From NCBI RefSeq assembly GCF_020740795.1, contig NC_067286.1:33318003-33382002 (forward strand): a stretch of 64,000 nt of DNA, in the 5' to 3' direction. Shown here piece after piece: positions 27,501-40,548 of this stretch (the stretch's first letter is position 1; each line of letters starts with the position of its first letter). Source of the DNA: Apus apus (taxonomy: Eukaryota; Chordata; Aves; Apodiformes; Apodidae). Under the pieces are notes generated by a model. The model was not told the origin of the DNA. It saw nothing but the letters and a program-made list of their open reading frames with translations, and did not search any database. The translations under genes were made by a program, and so were the position numbers.

Positions 27501-30500
27501 AATAGTGATACAAACATACACAGTCATCTCCAAAAATAACACAAGATGTGTCTATTGAACCCAGAGCAAACCTTGAGGCAGAGACTGAAAGAAAAACACA
27601 ACTAAATACTCAGGAGCTTTTTGTCATTCCTTATCCAAGAGAAGCGTGAGAGACAGCAGTGTTAAATTATTTGAACCTGGACTAGCAAAAATCCAGAATA
27701 GTACATAGGACAGTCCTGTATTGAAAGGGTAGTCTAGGTAAATCATAGGTTTTCTCATCTCTGCTTATTTCTTGTATGAACCTACTAGCAAAAAACCCAA
27801 AACAAAACCCTGAACAATCAGCTCCTTTCATGTGCAGGATTTCTCTGTGTGTATGTGGTTATATTTCACTCCTAAAGGATAAACTAGGGGCTTAGGTCTT
27901 TTGGATTGAGATATATACATGTATGTAGCCATCTTCTGCCACTGGTCTCAAATTGTTGCAGTGGAAAAAAAAAAAAAAAAGAACAATAACTCTCCTCCTT
28001 CATATAGTTCTGGAAAAGTCTTTAGTCATTTCAGCAACTGCAGCTATTATCTCAATTAGAGACACTTTGAATGCCTACAGATTTAAAGTGCACACATTTT
28101 AGCTCAATTCTATGTAGAAGCTATACTGTCTTTATGGGTGGGAAAACAACATAACCACTCAGCATTTTGAGAAAAAAAATTATAAAAGAGGGAGGAAAAG
28201 AAAAACACAAAGAGCAACTAGTTTCCTGACAGTTTTGAGTATTTCCTCTGATATAATACATCAATGGAAATGCTGTTAGTCCACTGAATTTCTAGGTGTT
28301 GCTACCCCTCCATTGGTAGCAAAAAGCACAACTGAAACAAATCTGCTCTCTGAAGCAATCCTCTATACCAAACACAGACAGCGCGGCCCCCAGAAGAGTC
28401 ATTTTAAGAAAGACAGCAAGAGTGGAGTTTCAAAAATGTAAAATGATTTTCAAATATTAATGCAAATAATGGGCAAATTTGCCTTTCAGTCTGATTAGAA
28501 CAGTTTCCCGGGCCAAGGTGTACATGGGGTTATCGCATTTACAAAGTCAGAAAAGAAGTAGCTTAGCCAAGCTTAGCAAAGAGATACAAGATAAAACAGA
28601 TCATGAATGTGAGTTGTGAGTAAATAAATCCCAGATCCTAAATTAAATCCCTTTATTACAGAGTTGTGCTAGCTGCCTTGGCTTTCATATTTTTGCTCTT
28701 AAACATCATGAAGCAGATTCTTAAAGTGTCCAAGCCCTTCCCAGAGGAATACTCCCCTTGAGTCATTTTCCCTGTGCATCTTCAGCTACCTTCATCCCGG
28801 TTGCTGAGATTAAGATCAGGAAAAGAAGGCATTGAAAAACATATAAATTACCACATTTTCTCTCTTCCATAGAAGCTGCTAAATAAGAGAATAGGGAAAG
28901 AGGAAGAGCATGGGAGAACCAAGAATGGAAAAATGCAGACCCAGTCAATGTCCTTAACCACTCAAAAGCATGCCTCAGGAAACCCTGAACAACTACAGCT
29001 ATACGTACTCAAGCATCTCAGATGCCACAGTCAGCTTGTGTTCTCTGTAATGACACAAAGTTTCTTAAAACTATAAAGATTAATTTTCTTTTTCTCCACA
29101 GAGGGACAAATTCCCTTCTATGTGTTTCTTAAAACTATAAAGATTAATTTTCTTTTTCTCCACAGAGGGACAAATTCCCTTCTATGTGTTTTTTACAGCC
29201 TTAAGCACACACATCACACGATTACTGAACTTGCTGTCAGTGAATCATTCAAATTTTATCCCATATTTGAATTACAAACAGTAGAAATATTTAAGATATG
29301 AAATGTGTTTATTGTGAAATGGTTAGGACCAAAGTAATGCCCATGCCTCTCACAATAAATTAATAACATTAGCTTATATGCAATTATTATTCATCATTCA
29401 GATTGCACATACAATAAAAAAAATTCAACAGCTCATTTGCTTACAGAGCACAAAGCAATCTCTTATGCCTCCCTTGTTTGAACAGTCCTCTAATGGACTA
29501 TATTTACTTGCTCTTCAGTTAAGCAGAAAGCTCTTGCACTTCACCATGTGGATAGGCTCATCCTTTTTGCAAAGTCCACCCTACAGCAAGCAGCCACAGG
29601 CATTCTCCACCCCACTGCCTTCAAGCTACCCTGCACCAGCAGAGCAAAGGGAAAGCACGTCCAGCAAACAGAATCCACCTGGACCTGCTCAGGCATTACC
29701 TTGCTAACAATCACATGTGCAATGCATGGCTTTATGGAACAGGGCAACAAAAGGAAGCAGGTGACCTACCTTATCGCATGAGGGATGGGACACTTCTGCA
29801 ATCCTATAAATGTGAATGTGCCAATGAAAGACCAGAGCACTTTATTCATTAGCATTGACACTGGCTGCATAAGAAGTTCAAATGCTCCATAAACATCAAC
29901 AAACTCGTAGAAAAATACCCCTTTCACTCCTGAAATGTGAAGCTTGGAAACAACAGAATTGTCCAGAATGGGACTAAACCTTCTATTTACTGCTCCACTG
30001 AACTTCACAAAGTTTTCATATTACTCTTCCATTTATAGTCACTTCAATTCTCTTTTTCATGCAGTTGGCTCAAAGTTCCAGCTGGTTCTTTAACAGAGGT
30101 GTTTAAAAGCTTTGCACACCTGTCTCACAACTGCCACTGATGTAGGTTTCTAACTCCCCAAATGACCTCATCATGAACAGTGCCAGTACGGGGCAACAAG
30201 GATCCCAAGCTTCTGCTTTGCTGAGTAGGTATAACCTCACAGCTCTAGAAGCAAAGGCCTTCCTATCCAAAACTTCTGACAACATGGCCCGAGTCAAGAT
30301 GAGGTTTCTTTCACACTTGAGTAAAAGTGTTGGCACACAATGAAGATGCAGGAGAGAAGTGAGATGATGAAGAGCCCTGCCAGGTAAGATCAGACCCAGT
30401 GCTGCTCTTTGGCACTGCAAGAGGGACTCAAGCCAGCTAACCTCCTGTACTAAAGCATCTTAAGGGGAGAAAGCAGCTTCTTCCTCCCTCCTGTTCTGCA

Positions 30501-33500
30501 GCTGAGAACATTCCTCTTCTCATTCATCCCTGCAGCAGCACACACTGGGAAGCACAGAGAGAATAGCTCTGGAAACCTCCAGAATGTGCCAGAGATCTTA
30601 TCTCCTGCACACTACAACATAATCAAGAAAAGCAAGACTCTCTTCTTTGTCTAGACTTCTAAAATATCTTTTCAAAGAACCAAATAAATTTTAAAAGTTT
30701 TTGTTACTGCAAGTTACTGTAAAATTCAGATGGGAGCAGGGGAAGTGCACACGAGTTTAACAGCAATTACAAAAAGGGATAAATCCTAAAAAATGTGCGC
30801 AAGGATTTTTATCTTCTGCATTTGAAAGATGCAGGGAAAATGTCTTAGAAAATCAGGAGCTCATCTTAATTTGGCTGATCTTCACTGGCAGATTTTAAAA
30901 TACTTATGGATCATTGCTAGATAGAATTTTACAGTTTCATATTAAATTTCTGTCTACCATCTGCCAACACTAGAAAACAGAAGTACTACAAAGCACCACA
31001 CAACACAGAAGATATCATATTCCCCCTCCTCCTCAAGTTTCTTACCTCTCCTATTGGATTATTTTCCTCTAGTAACATGTGCAAAAAAACCCAGTTGTGG
31101 ATACAAATCCCATTCTAATGTATTGGTTACCTTTAGGTAATGAGAATCTAATTAATTCAAAATCCCTACAGACCTGCCACTCTTCTTCCCTGAAAAAGTC
31201 CCATCTCAAACTGCTTTCTCTTTTGCTGGCATCTTTTAAAGATGACTTTATGAATAGCAGCAGTAGTCTTATACCACGTAAGAGTGGTTAGCGTGTGGTT
31301 TAAAGAGCTGGAGTAATTTTATCTTCTTGGTTCCTCGGAAGAGGGACATGACACCTGCACTCCTTCCTGCAGCCACAAGGACTGCTATATGCACGTCATT
31401 TCAAAAAAAGGTTCAAAGTCTCAAACCTAAATAGGTCTCTAGCCACACATGCAAATAACAAAGAACTAGAGAGAAACAGGGATTAATACACTTTTCTTCT
31501 TGCATTCCCTGTTGGCTGACTTTTCTGATGAGTTTTGTGAATTCTCCCTGCCTCTCCTCAGCCACACTGAGGAGACAAGAATTGTGCCTGCACACCTCCT
31601 GCAGCACTAGGCATGGAGGAAGGGCACTTCCTCAAATTCAGAAATGGCAGAGCCCATGGTGGTAACACCCACAGCCTTTGCAGGATCTTGCCCTTGCTCT
31701 TCAAGAGGGAAGTTTGTCAAACACATCAAGGTAACGCAACACCACCTCCACATAGCAACACAAACATCAACTTTGCTTCCTTATTATTCACTGCTTGTCA
31801 TGTCTTATAAATTCATAAGGAAACAAGAATATTACGGGGCACATTTTTAAACACTTGTGTTTAAAAAAGAATAAAGCAATACAACTTCATTATTTTCCTG
31901 TTTGTAGAGTTACAGGTATAATAGTTTTAAAAACAATTGCTTCACAGAGCTGTGCCATAGCACTTACTTGGATAAAGAAAATCCATCGTAAATCATTGCT
32001 GTCATTTTGGTGTCATTTGGCACTGTCATTAAATTTTAAATTCAGGAATTAACTTTCTAGTTTTCTTCTCTTAAGGCTTGCATCACTGCCTGATACTCAA
32101 ATTCCAGTTATGTCTGACGGTACAATTTGGAGAATAAAATACAAATAAAATTATAGGTATTTTCAGTCAGAATCTAATACGAATCCAGATATCTGCCATA
32201 TCAATGCATTTAAAAGTATAGCTTTAACATTTTAATTTTATGTTACAAATTTGGGAAGTCCATATTAAATTTTGAAATAATGTTTCCTAGGCTATTTCAG
32301 TAATTTGCAAAAACAAACCTCAAACAAACAAACAAACACAACAACTCTGAAAGCAGAGACTAGTAGAATGATGTTGGTGTGTGACTTTGCTTGTTAAATG
32401 TCAGGCTCATAATGCAGCCTTTGATTAAAGTCTTTCATGCTTCAGCAAAAGCAGTCCCAATGTGAATATAACTATATGTCTTAACTGCAGCAGGACTTTC
32501 TCTATAGTACAGATACAATAATGCGAATTCCCAATGATTGTGTGGTCTCTTTGCACTAAACTCACACTGCAAAGTAGCCCTGAAGCAGTAGAATTGGCTG
32601 CAGGAGGTCTAGCCCAGTCTAACAGCTTGCTGACAGCCCAGGGACTCCTGTACCACTACCCCAGATGCTGGCACAGGGGAGGTAAACTAGAGCAAAGAGA
32701 ATGCAGCCACCACACTGCCATGTTTGCTGACTGCAGGTACCATACTGCTACGTGTCAATGCTTATTACTTCTCATCACCCAGAAAACTCAAAATACATTC
32801 AGGCATAAGTACAGCACATGTTGGCCCAAACGCCAGTGAGTGCCAATGTCATTCCTGCAGTGGTTTCATTGAATCAGTTATAAGTAAAAGTTTTGGCAAC
32901 CTTCTAGTAAGACTTTACTGTCCTTGTAGAAAACAAGTGCCAGTCTCACAGGTATGTTACGGGACAGACAGCAAGCTAATCCAGCACCATCTGTCTTAGT
33001 TTTCTTATTAGGAAAATGTAAATAAAGTAGACATTATTAACATGCATGAGTAATCTGCATAGCTTTACAGACAGTAGGTTTCATGCAAAATGCTATTTGT
33101 ATAGAGACTGTGCTGCCAAGTCATTTAATACCAGTTGTTAGTAGAAATATTAGCGTAATATTCCAGACTCTTTATTAACCACCTCAGTAAGGGAAACGGT
33201 AACTACCTTTTTCTAAAACAGTAAGCAAGTATTTACTTCCTTTTAAAATAATCAAATTAACCCCAGCCTTTTTTCAGTAGCTACGAGCAGTCTCTGTGGG
33301 AGAGTCAAAAGGCTCTCAAAGAGGCATCATATTTTCTTATTACTAAAAATGATCACGATTCAAGAGACATCATTTAACGTTGTTGCTGAGGTTGACAGCA
33401 TTACATCCCTTTTGCAGACTTCAGACTCTCAAAGCTGTCAAGCCAGTACTTTTATTAACCATCATCTTGTTTGAAGTGCTTTTAAGAAATTAAAAAGAAA

Positions 33501-36500
33501 CAACCAAATCAAACACAAACAAACCGCCTGAGAGGCCTTCTGCTGTAGTGAATCGAACAAGAGACAATAAAAAGGTAAGGAGATTATATTCACATTTCCC
33601 AATATGAAGTTAAGTGTTATAAAATGCTGGAGCTGAGCTACTGGTGCCCCCGTGTGTTTTAAGAGAGATTTTACTGTTCTCCTACGCATGGTGTAACAGT
33701 CATGAAATTTGCATTATACACATATTCCCTTCCCCTCTCCCCCCAGAGAAGCCCTTACATATTGACACAAACTTACGAGCATGCAAGGAAATAAAAAAAA
33801 CCAAACCAACCCATGTGATCTCTTAATTAACAAACTCCCTGCCAGGCAGAAAACGTAACATCTATGTTTTGGAAATGTTTGAGATATTTATTTTATTCTT
33901 TTGTCCTCTATTAACATAGCTACAGCCCCTTTTTTGACTATAGAAAATTTGAATATAACCCAGTGGTGCTTGTAGAGTATTTTAGTAATAAACTTAAATA
34001 GTAACAACAGAAACACAGCTACTCATTAAAAATTCTGATTTTGCTTTTCTGTTTTTTCCTCTATTTTTACAGATACTGCTAAGTGACTCCAATATAGTTA
34101 TCTGAAAAGACAAATTAACAATGACAGCAAATACTATTAGAGAAAGTAAAGTAGCTAATATGGGTTTATTAGTTTTAGGAATTGGGGAGTGTGCAGAAAT
34201 AAAATCTATTAAGTGGTCAGCGAAAAACAGCTGCTCCTAAGGTAACACCTCAAGTGTTGAGAACATCCTCTCTTGACTCTGATCATGCAGGATCTGTTTG
34301 GCTTCTGCCATGCTGGCAGGCCACGCACCATCTGCCAGCTGCGGTACACAAATACAGCGAATCAGTCAGCAGATTCCCATTTTTGTGATGTATTTATTCC
34401 ATAAACTCCTTCCACGGAGCCCTAGCAGAGGAGAAGAGCTCTTGGTCTGTGGGCTGGGGATGGAGGAGCCATCCTCCCCAGGCAGCTCACGTTGTCACCA
34501 GCAGAGAAAAGCCACTGCATTCACAGGCCTCTGGACCACTAAGCTCTCCTTGGATCACACACAGCTTGAACTTCACAGTAATTTATTGGTAGGTCAAACC
34601 CTTTATCAGGCATTTTGTAGACTACTCCAATTTTAGCAGCTCGACCTGAGATAACAGGTAACTCGACAAATACAAAAGGACAGAGAAGAAAAAACAAGAA
34701 GAAAAGGCAGTAACTTCTTTCCATTAAACAAGCTGTACCTTTTTTCCCATCCATCATCAAGAAAACTATCTGGTCACTCAGGAAAGAGAACATATGCTGA
34801 TAAATGTATTTTTTTTAAAAGTGTCCACCTTTTAGTTGTCTTTGGTACACAGCAAGTTTGTGACTTTACTGATGACAACAAAGTCAGCCTTAAGCCTACT
34901 TTAGGGCTAAGGGGATGACTATGCTTAGTTCCTTGCAACACATTCACCCTCTGTTTTTTAGCATTTTAAAGTCAAAATATGATTATTATCACCAGAAAAA
35001 ATGCAGATAGCAGAGACGGAAAATGGGTGTAATTAGGAAATCTGCTCATGAGCTAACAGGAATAGTATTTTTGTTATGTATGAAATTATTAAGCTCTCAT
35101 TCAGCTAGAAAAAGGTTATTATAATAACTACTCCAAATTGCAAACATTTCATCATAATACAGCCTCTAGTATAAACTTGTCTGTATTATTGTAGCCTAAA
35201 TCTGTTTCCAAATTCCAAAGCCACAGAAGTTAATTTTTCCTGACAGCACCTCACTTGTAAGTGTACATATATAATGGGTGAAATCTTGGCCTTTTGAAAA
35301 ATCAATGGTACTTCTGGAATTCTGGCTTGGCCGAAGCTGATGGCACCCACTGCTATCAACACTGATGCAGGTCTACACTGATGGGGCAATTTCAGACAAA
35401 AACACTTTGTTGAGTAAAACAATTTTCTGTAAGAATGAATTATTAGGCTCTGATTTATATCGCTTTTTATTCTGAGATGAAATATCTGGTCAAAATGAGA
35501 AACAGACAAGCTCCTGAAGAATTAGTGGGTGGATTATGAGGATGTCATGGAATAAACCACATTTTAATTGTCCACACTGGCCACTGCAACAACAGCTGGA
35601 AGTCAACACCCTTGCCAGCTTAGAATTTCTCATAGATAATATGATATTCATACCAAATTCTACTCTCCGCTATTTTCAGGCAAAAAATCCCCAATTAAGA
35701 CAGTGCCTCAGGAGAGTAGTTAGTTAATTACCACCTTACCATGATGGTATTTAGCATGAAAACCTTATTTTGCTGTGACATATTCCAACTATTGTTAAAC
35801 CTCTTTCTTCCTTTCCCCCCACTATTATCTTGAAGAGTCTCTGAAGTACATGCACACACAATTATTATCCATTGATAACAATGTAACTATGTTGTGGAAG
35901 GTCCATAGGTGAATCCTTCAGAATCTGAAACCTAGTACTGACGTCCTCTAAAAAACTCAACCATAAATTACTTGTTGTTCATACGGATTCCACTGGGATC
36001 ATTAATCACAAGTCCTCCCTCAAACCTCCTTAATACTCCTGTCAGCTAACACCTGTGCTACAGGCACAGTTTTTTTTGCTTAAACTTTACAACCCATGAC
36101 GCTGTTCCTTGTGCTGCTCAGTCCACCACTCTGCATGCTGGTCAAGAAGTATCTATGACACAAACAAGCTGTAAGAGCTCAGCAGCATCAGAAACATTCT
36201 TCTAGAAAGTCCTGCGGGTCTGTTCAGCTGAGCAGAGATTGGAGCTTCCTTTTCTGAGAAATATCTGTTTATAAATCATGTGATGGAATTTCACAAAATA
36301 CATAAGATCCAAAAACTCTACACAAAACAACAACAACAAAATGCTCACAGGATCACAATACATTTACTGTATTGAGCATTTCATGTCATCTGCCCACAAC
36401 AGGGCAACGTCTCATGGGAGTCCTTGTTCAAATACCTCCTGCCCTCATTCCTCCCAGAAGACAAGGTCCTTCCCTGAATCCAGTTCTTCTCCTGGTTTGT

Positions 36501-39359
36501 TTAGAAAACATCGCCTGACTGGAGCCACAGGGAGGTCAGGAATGCCAGTCTCCTGGCAATAATCAAGTAGTGGGCAGACTGTGGGGTAAATGGTAAAAGC
36601 TGCAGTTTTTTCAGGCAGATACCATCTGTGCAAGCATTATGTATGGGAATGTCTTACAGAACTAGATTGCTTTGAATAAATGTCTTACCATGGCATCTTA
36701 GCAGTTCTGCTTCCACAGCAGACACCTAATAGAAGGTCAAACCAATTCTGCAGCTCTTTCCACAAATTCCACAAAAATAAATATTAAAAGAGGGTAAAAC
36801 AGAGCATTGTTAATTAATCAGTAACTCATATATTAAATTTATAAGATTTTCACAATGTAATAATGTCACGAGTCAATTCCCCACAAACAGTTAAAATCAC
36901 AGGTAGAGAACGAAATGCAAGGTTTGTTGGATTAGCTGTCCTATCATTCATTGCCTATATTTAAAGATAAATCTCCTGGTGAAAAATTCTTGAATTATAT
37001 TTACTTTTTTAAAAAGCAGTATGAGAATATGTTGTGTAGAATGACATAAAATAATGTTAATCTCGTAAATGGAACCAACCTTTTGAAAACACTTCCTTAA
37101 GTGGAAGTTTCTAATCAGACATTTTGAGAGACGTATCTGTCTATCTCATAGATAGACACATACCATCACAAGAAACCAAAGAAAGACCAAGTGATCACTA
37201 CCTGAAAAACTTATTGCAAGACTATGAAAAACAATGTTTGATAGGAAGATTTTATTTACGTATCTATTTCGGCCCCTCACAAGGATTTTTAGCTTTTGCA
37301 GAAGTTTCTCATTAGGCTGTTAAATATCCACAGAAGACTTGAAAAAAAAAGTCATTTCATCTGATCAAGAGGGGAATGTTAAATATGACAAACTGGATTT
37401 CTCACCTTTCAGTTTCATTGTGCTATAGAAACAGAGGACATTTCTATTAAAAGAGAGAGAAAAAAAAGATTTGCCCAACTTGGCTCTTGCAGAAGACAGT
37501 ATGGATGACTGGGAAAGCAGCACAAGAACCAAAAAAGCTTCAATACTTACAAAAAGAGATTATTAATCTTTTTTTTGCTAATACTGTAATTAAAAAGTAA
37601 TGGCAAACAAGTTGAGATAAAATACGTCAGACATCCAAATTTGTTTATCTTTTCGTAACAGACTCAAACTCAATTTCTCTACTTAAAAAAAAACACCACC
37701 AAATCACCCCCCAAAAAAACCCCACCAACCCACAAACCCAAACAACCAGCCAAAACCCCCAAGTTTTGCAAGTAACCAAGCAAAAAACCCCAAACACTCA
37801 AGGATCAGAAACTTGTTATTCCCTATACTTCTACGTTTTGTGGGGTTTGTTTTTTCAAAAAATTGTTGAAGAAAGGGAGATGGAGAATAACATCACTCAC
37901 TTCTACCAGTCTGCCCCAGATTCTCTACATGCAGACACTCATAAAAAAGGACAAAAGGGCACACACTAAATTTTACTCTTTAAACCTAAAGTCTATCATT
38001 TAAGTTTGCAGAAAAGCATGTGTCTATCAACACTTCTTTAGAAAATATATAAGCTTAGGTCTGCTATTATCTGGTAGAAATGCGTGTTCAATTTTAATCA
38101 AACTCTTTGGCTGGGATAGTATGTAGATTGGCATGGGGACTAAATAAAGGACACATTTATGAACTGTGAAGACTTGCTACACTGTGTCAAATTGGTTTAA
38201 TTCTGAGAGACAAAAGGGTTGAGAGTTTTTGCTCTGTTTTGGTGTTTGCATAAAAACTCGAAGACAAGGAGTTGCATACCTTCAGCCTTTTGCAGTAATC
38301 GCAAAATAAAAGCTAGTTTATTACAATTCCAATAACAATACATTGCAACATTATCCTGATGCTCTAACTTTTGAGTGAGATATTTCAGATGGTTTACATA
38401 GCTATGAAAGACCGATTCCAAGCAAAACTTACTCACATAGAGATATCATAAGTACAGGCCAAAAAATGAAACTGAGCCCAGCGCATTAATCTCAGCAATG
38501 CAGCATTTAGGTGCTAGTTGTGAATGTGGGTAGGGGCAGGAAACTGTCCTGGACCCGATGCAGAGAGATGAGCACTCCGTGTTCCTTCCACTCCTACAAC
38601 CAGAGCCCGGGCTCCCCTGCAGCCCTGCATGCTCTGGTACTAAGCTGGTCCCACAGGGCCACATAGCTTTCTGCAGCAAGTAGTGAGCACCCCCTGTGTA
38701 AGGTTTCTCTCTCTATCTCACATAACATTGCAAACATTTAATCTCTTCTGCTCTGCAAATGCTTAAAAAAATCCATGAGATTTGGGGTCTATAGATTTCA
38801 TGTTTGTTTAATGTGAAATATGTATGTGATATATTTACACACACTCTTGGGGAAGCATTTAATAAGCCTGCTGTTTTGAGGTACTAGAGACTAGACAGCT
38901 CTAAGACTTCACTACTTTTTCTATAAAGCCCATACATTAAAAAACCCTACTACTTTTTCTGCCAATATCTTTACATTAAGGAAAGTAAAACACGGATTAT
39001 GATTTCAAAACAAAGATGAAGGCAATAACATGGTGAAGAAGTCAATGACTTTAAGCTCAGGATATTCTGAATATATATGCAAAACAATAATTATTACCAA
39101 AGGATACTAATAAATTAATCAAAGGTCACAGCAGAAATTAGCTACCTTCAATACTTTGTGGACCAACAAGATTCATAGCCTGGTGCGCTGGATATTCTAC
39201 CCGAGGCCTGGCAATGCCCAGTTGCTCCATAACCCCATGGAGGAGCCTCTGAATATCTGCTTCAGAAACCCTGTCAGGGGTCCTAGGGCTGTGGCTAAAA
39301 GCTGAAGCCAATCCAAACGCCAGCAGAACTATCATGTTACAAAACAAGGTAGCTGTCAT
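12431..39359 (-). CDS. SCG5: SCG5: neuroendocrine protein 7B2 (secretogranin V), 5 coding exons
   Basis: 7B2 binds pro-PC2 (PCSK2) in the regulated secretory pathway, helps it mature, and inhibits it through its C-terminal peptide. Joined coding exons are 39359-39146, 24856-24707, 21732-21620, 16204-16151 and 12526-12431; all have AG/GT boundaries and compatible phases. The product is 208 residues. Residues 1 to about 22 form a hydrophobic signal peptide. The N-terminal domain is nearly identical to mammalian 7B2. The proline-rich PC2-binding motif PPNPCP is at 112-117, with Cys116 and Cys126 as the expected disulfide. A furin site RRKR is at 174-177, and the 31-residue inhibitory CT peptide carries the Lys-Lys pair at 194-195. 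The human protein is 212 residues; the missing four are at the N-terminus, because the first human Met codon reads GTG here (39371-39369). I placed the start at the next in-frame ATG (39359), which has A at -3. Identification is very secure; the exact start is less so. Confidence 0.97.
12527..16150 (-). other. SCG5: SCG5 intron 5
   Basis: 3.6 kb of AT-rich intron with no recognised repeat. It contains an acceptor-like site before 13783, followed by 47 open codons; this is reported as a finding and not annotated as an exon. An (AAAT)n patch at 15347-15368 lies in the same intron. Confidence 0.8.
16151..16204 (-). CDS. SCG5: SCG5 coding exon 5 (furin-site exon, 54 nt)
   Basis: Found by homology and splice phase. 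The acceptor is CTCTTCCAG, the exon has 18 codons and the donor is CGG|GTAACT. It encodes [12 protein letters not shown] followed by the basic stretch QKRRKR, where furin-like convertases separate the 7B2 chaperone domain from the CT peptide. Both ends are phase 0. Confidence 0.93.
16205..21619 (-). other. SCG5: SCG5 intron 4
   Basis: 5.4 kb. It includes poly-A and A/C-rich tracts (16525-16548, 16917-16980), a relatively GC-rich patch near 19600-19990 with no gene-like content, and a complex, low-repeat stretch near 20340-21060 that could be conserved non-coding DNA. Confidence 0.75.
21620..21732 (-). CDS. SCG5: SCG5 coding exon 4
   Basis: This 113-nt exon has acceptor ATTTGCAG and donor TGG|GTGAGT. 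It encodes [17 protein letters not shown] and the following acidic, His-rich segment up to GKW (residues 122-159). Cys126 is expected to pair with Cys116 of exon 3. Confidence 0.96.
21733..24706 (-). other. SCG5: SCG5 intron 3
   Basis: 3.0 kb. It holds simple repeats: (GTT)n near 21880-21901, a GA-rich run near 23521-23562, and A22 at 23882-23903. No gene is seen. Confidence 0.75.
24707..24856 (-). CDS. SCG5: SCG5 coding exon 3 (PC2-binding region)
   Basis: This 150-nt exon lies between a TTTGGCAG acceptor and an ACAG|GTAATT donor. It encodes residues 72-121, including the conserved [12 protein letters not shown] and the PPNPCP motif that contacts PC2 in the known family. Confidence 0.96.
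27163..27470 (+). mobile_element. CR1 LINE, 5'-truncated 3' end
   Basis: Shows the standard CR1 3' series: CCCTGTGATAGGACAAGGGG, a CACAGGAAGTTCC segment, AACATGAGGAAGAACTT, GGAGACATTCAAGACCTGTC and the terminal GGTCCCTTCCAACCCC leading into ATTCTGTGATTCTGT octamers. Only about 300 bp of 3' end remains, typical of CR1 truncation. It sits in SCG5 intron 2, opposite to the direction of transcription. A T/G-rich insertion lies near 27360-27392. Confidence 0.92.
29061..29188. repeat. Exact 64-bp tandem duplication (two copies)
   Basis: Bases 29061-29124 and 29125-29188 read identically, beginning TTTCTTAAAACTATAAAG and ending TTCCCTTCTATGTG. No mismatch was seen, which suggests a recent duplication or an assembly artefact. 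It lies inside SCG5 intron 2. Confidence 0.9.
39146..39359 (-). CDS. SCG5: SCG5 coding exon 2 (start, signal peptide, N-terminal domain)
   Basis: The exon begins at 39378 after a TTTCTCACAG acceptor, and coding starts at ATG 39359. It encodes the signal peptide and residues through Glu71. The donor is GAAG|GTAGCT at 39146/39145 and leaves one base of the next glycine codon (phase 1). The stretch after the signal peptide, including [17 protein letters not shown], matches mammalian 7B2. Confidence 0.95.
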
Positions 39360-39378
39360 TCTGGAAGCCACTTGTACC

Positions 39379-40548
39379 CTGTGAGAAAGAAAGGAATTTA
39401 GTTACAAATTATAGTGGAAAAAAAGTCCAGTACACATGCTGGAAATAACTCTTGATCTTACTAACTGCACATCACAGTTTGCTACAGCAGCTTCTAGGGC
39501 CAGCTGAAAATCTAGCCAGCTGAAAAATGTGGGGTGGAGGAAATAGGGTTCATTGGTTCTTCTCATATATAAATAAAAAAGTAGCAAATCACAGAAATCA
39601 ATTTCCTAATTTGCATTTGCCCATAACATTTATCAACCAGTCACTGCAAACAAAATGGATTCACTGTTTTATTTAATAAGTTTCCCCTCCCCCTCATGCT
39701 TACTATTCTATTTTATAAAGCTAGAGGCTAAAAGCAAAGCTTTCTTCACCCAGGAAGTATTTTTCTAAGTTCTATTCTTGCACTGCCTGAAAAATTAATC
39801 TCTGCTGAAAGTCATGTGCAATGTATTTGTACCTTAAAACAACAGGCTTGCTACCTTGAAATATGTCCACTAAATGGCTGCACAGTGTAGTTTAACTAGG
39901 AAAAAACCCAAACCCAAGCACCACTTTACTGATCTCACTGAGAGCCTGAATTTTAATCATCACTCTTGTTTCTTAAAGCTCCTTTTCCCCTCACATCAGA
40001 GAACAATTAAAATGCCTCACTTCCAATCCCCTGAATAAACAAAAAAACCCTCAATTACCCATTGTCTTCCTTAAGACACACACACATCTGCCCGATTTCT
40101 CCACGCCAGACGTTTAAAGATGTCCCGCTGCCCCAGCCGCCCCACGCAAGGCACCTGAAACCGTCTTTGAGGCAAAAATGGCTGAAAAAACCAATGCTGG
40201 AAATATTCCCCGCTACGCCTGTGCGCGGCTCCACCACCTCGGCTTCCCCATGCTCCGCAGGAGAGAGCTGCTCGCCAGCGCAGCCCCCTTTTCTCTACTT
40301 GGAGAAAAGCCTGCTTTCTACAGAGCAGTCCCCGTTAGCAGGCAGAGGAGCAGGGCTGCCATTTCGCTGCCTGCACCGCCCCGCGCCTCTGCGCTGCTCC
40401 CCCGGGCAGCCGGACCCTCTCCCCCTCCACACCCCCGGGGCAGCTCCGCGCCCCACGGAGCCTCCCGTGGTGGGGCGGGACGGGGCCGGGCCGGGCCGGG
40501 CCTTCGCTTACCGGCCCCCATTGCCAGTCCCGGGAGCGCCGCACTCAC
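39379..40548 (-). other. SCG5: SCG5 intron 1
   Basis: 1.17 kb between the non-coding first exon (donor GGAG|GTGAGT at 40549/40548) and exon 2 (acceptor TTTCTCACAG at 39379). The upstream part is CpG-rich and belongs to the promoter island. Confidence 0.8.

Larger units (their letters stand above)
24857..39145 (-). other. SCG5: SCG5 intron 2 (14.3 kb)
   Basis: The longest intron of the window. It contains a CR1 3' end (27163-27470), the exact 64-bp tandem duplication at 29061-29188, and A/C-rich low-complexity DNA near 37685-37800. A short local duplication of GGTTGTATACA lies at 25343-25367. No exon-like open segment with family similarity was seen. Confidence 0.8.
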
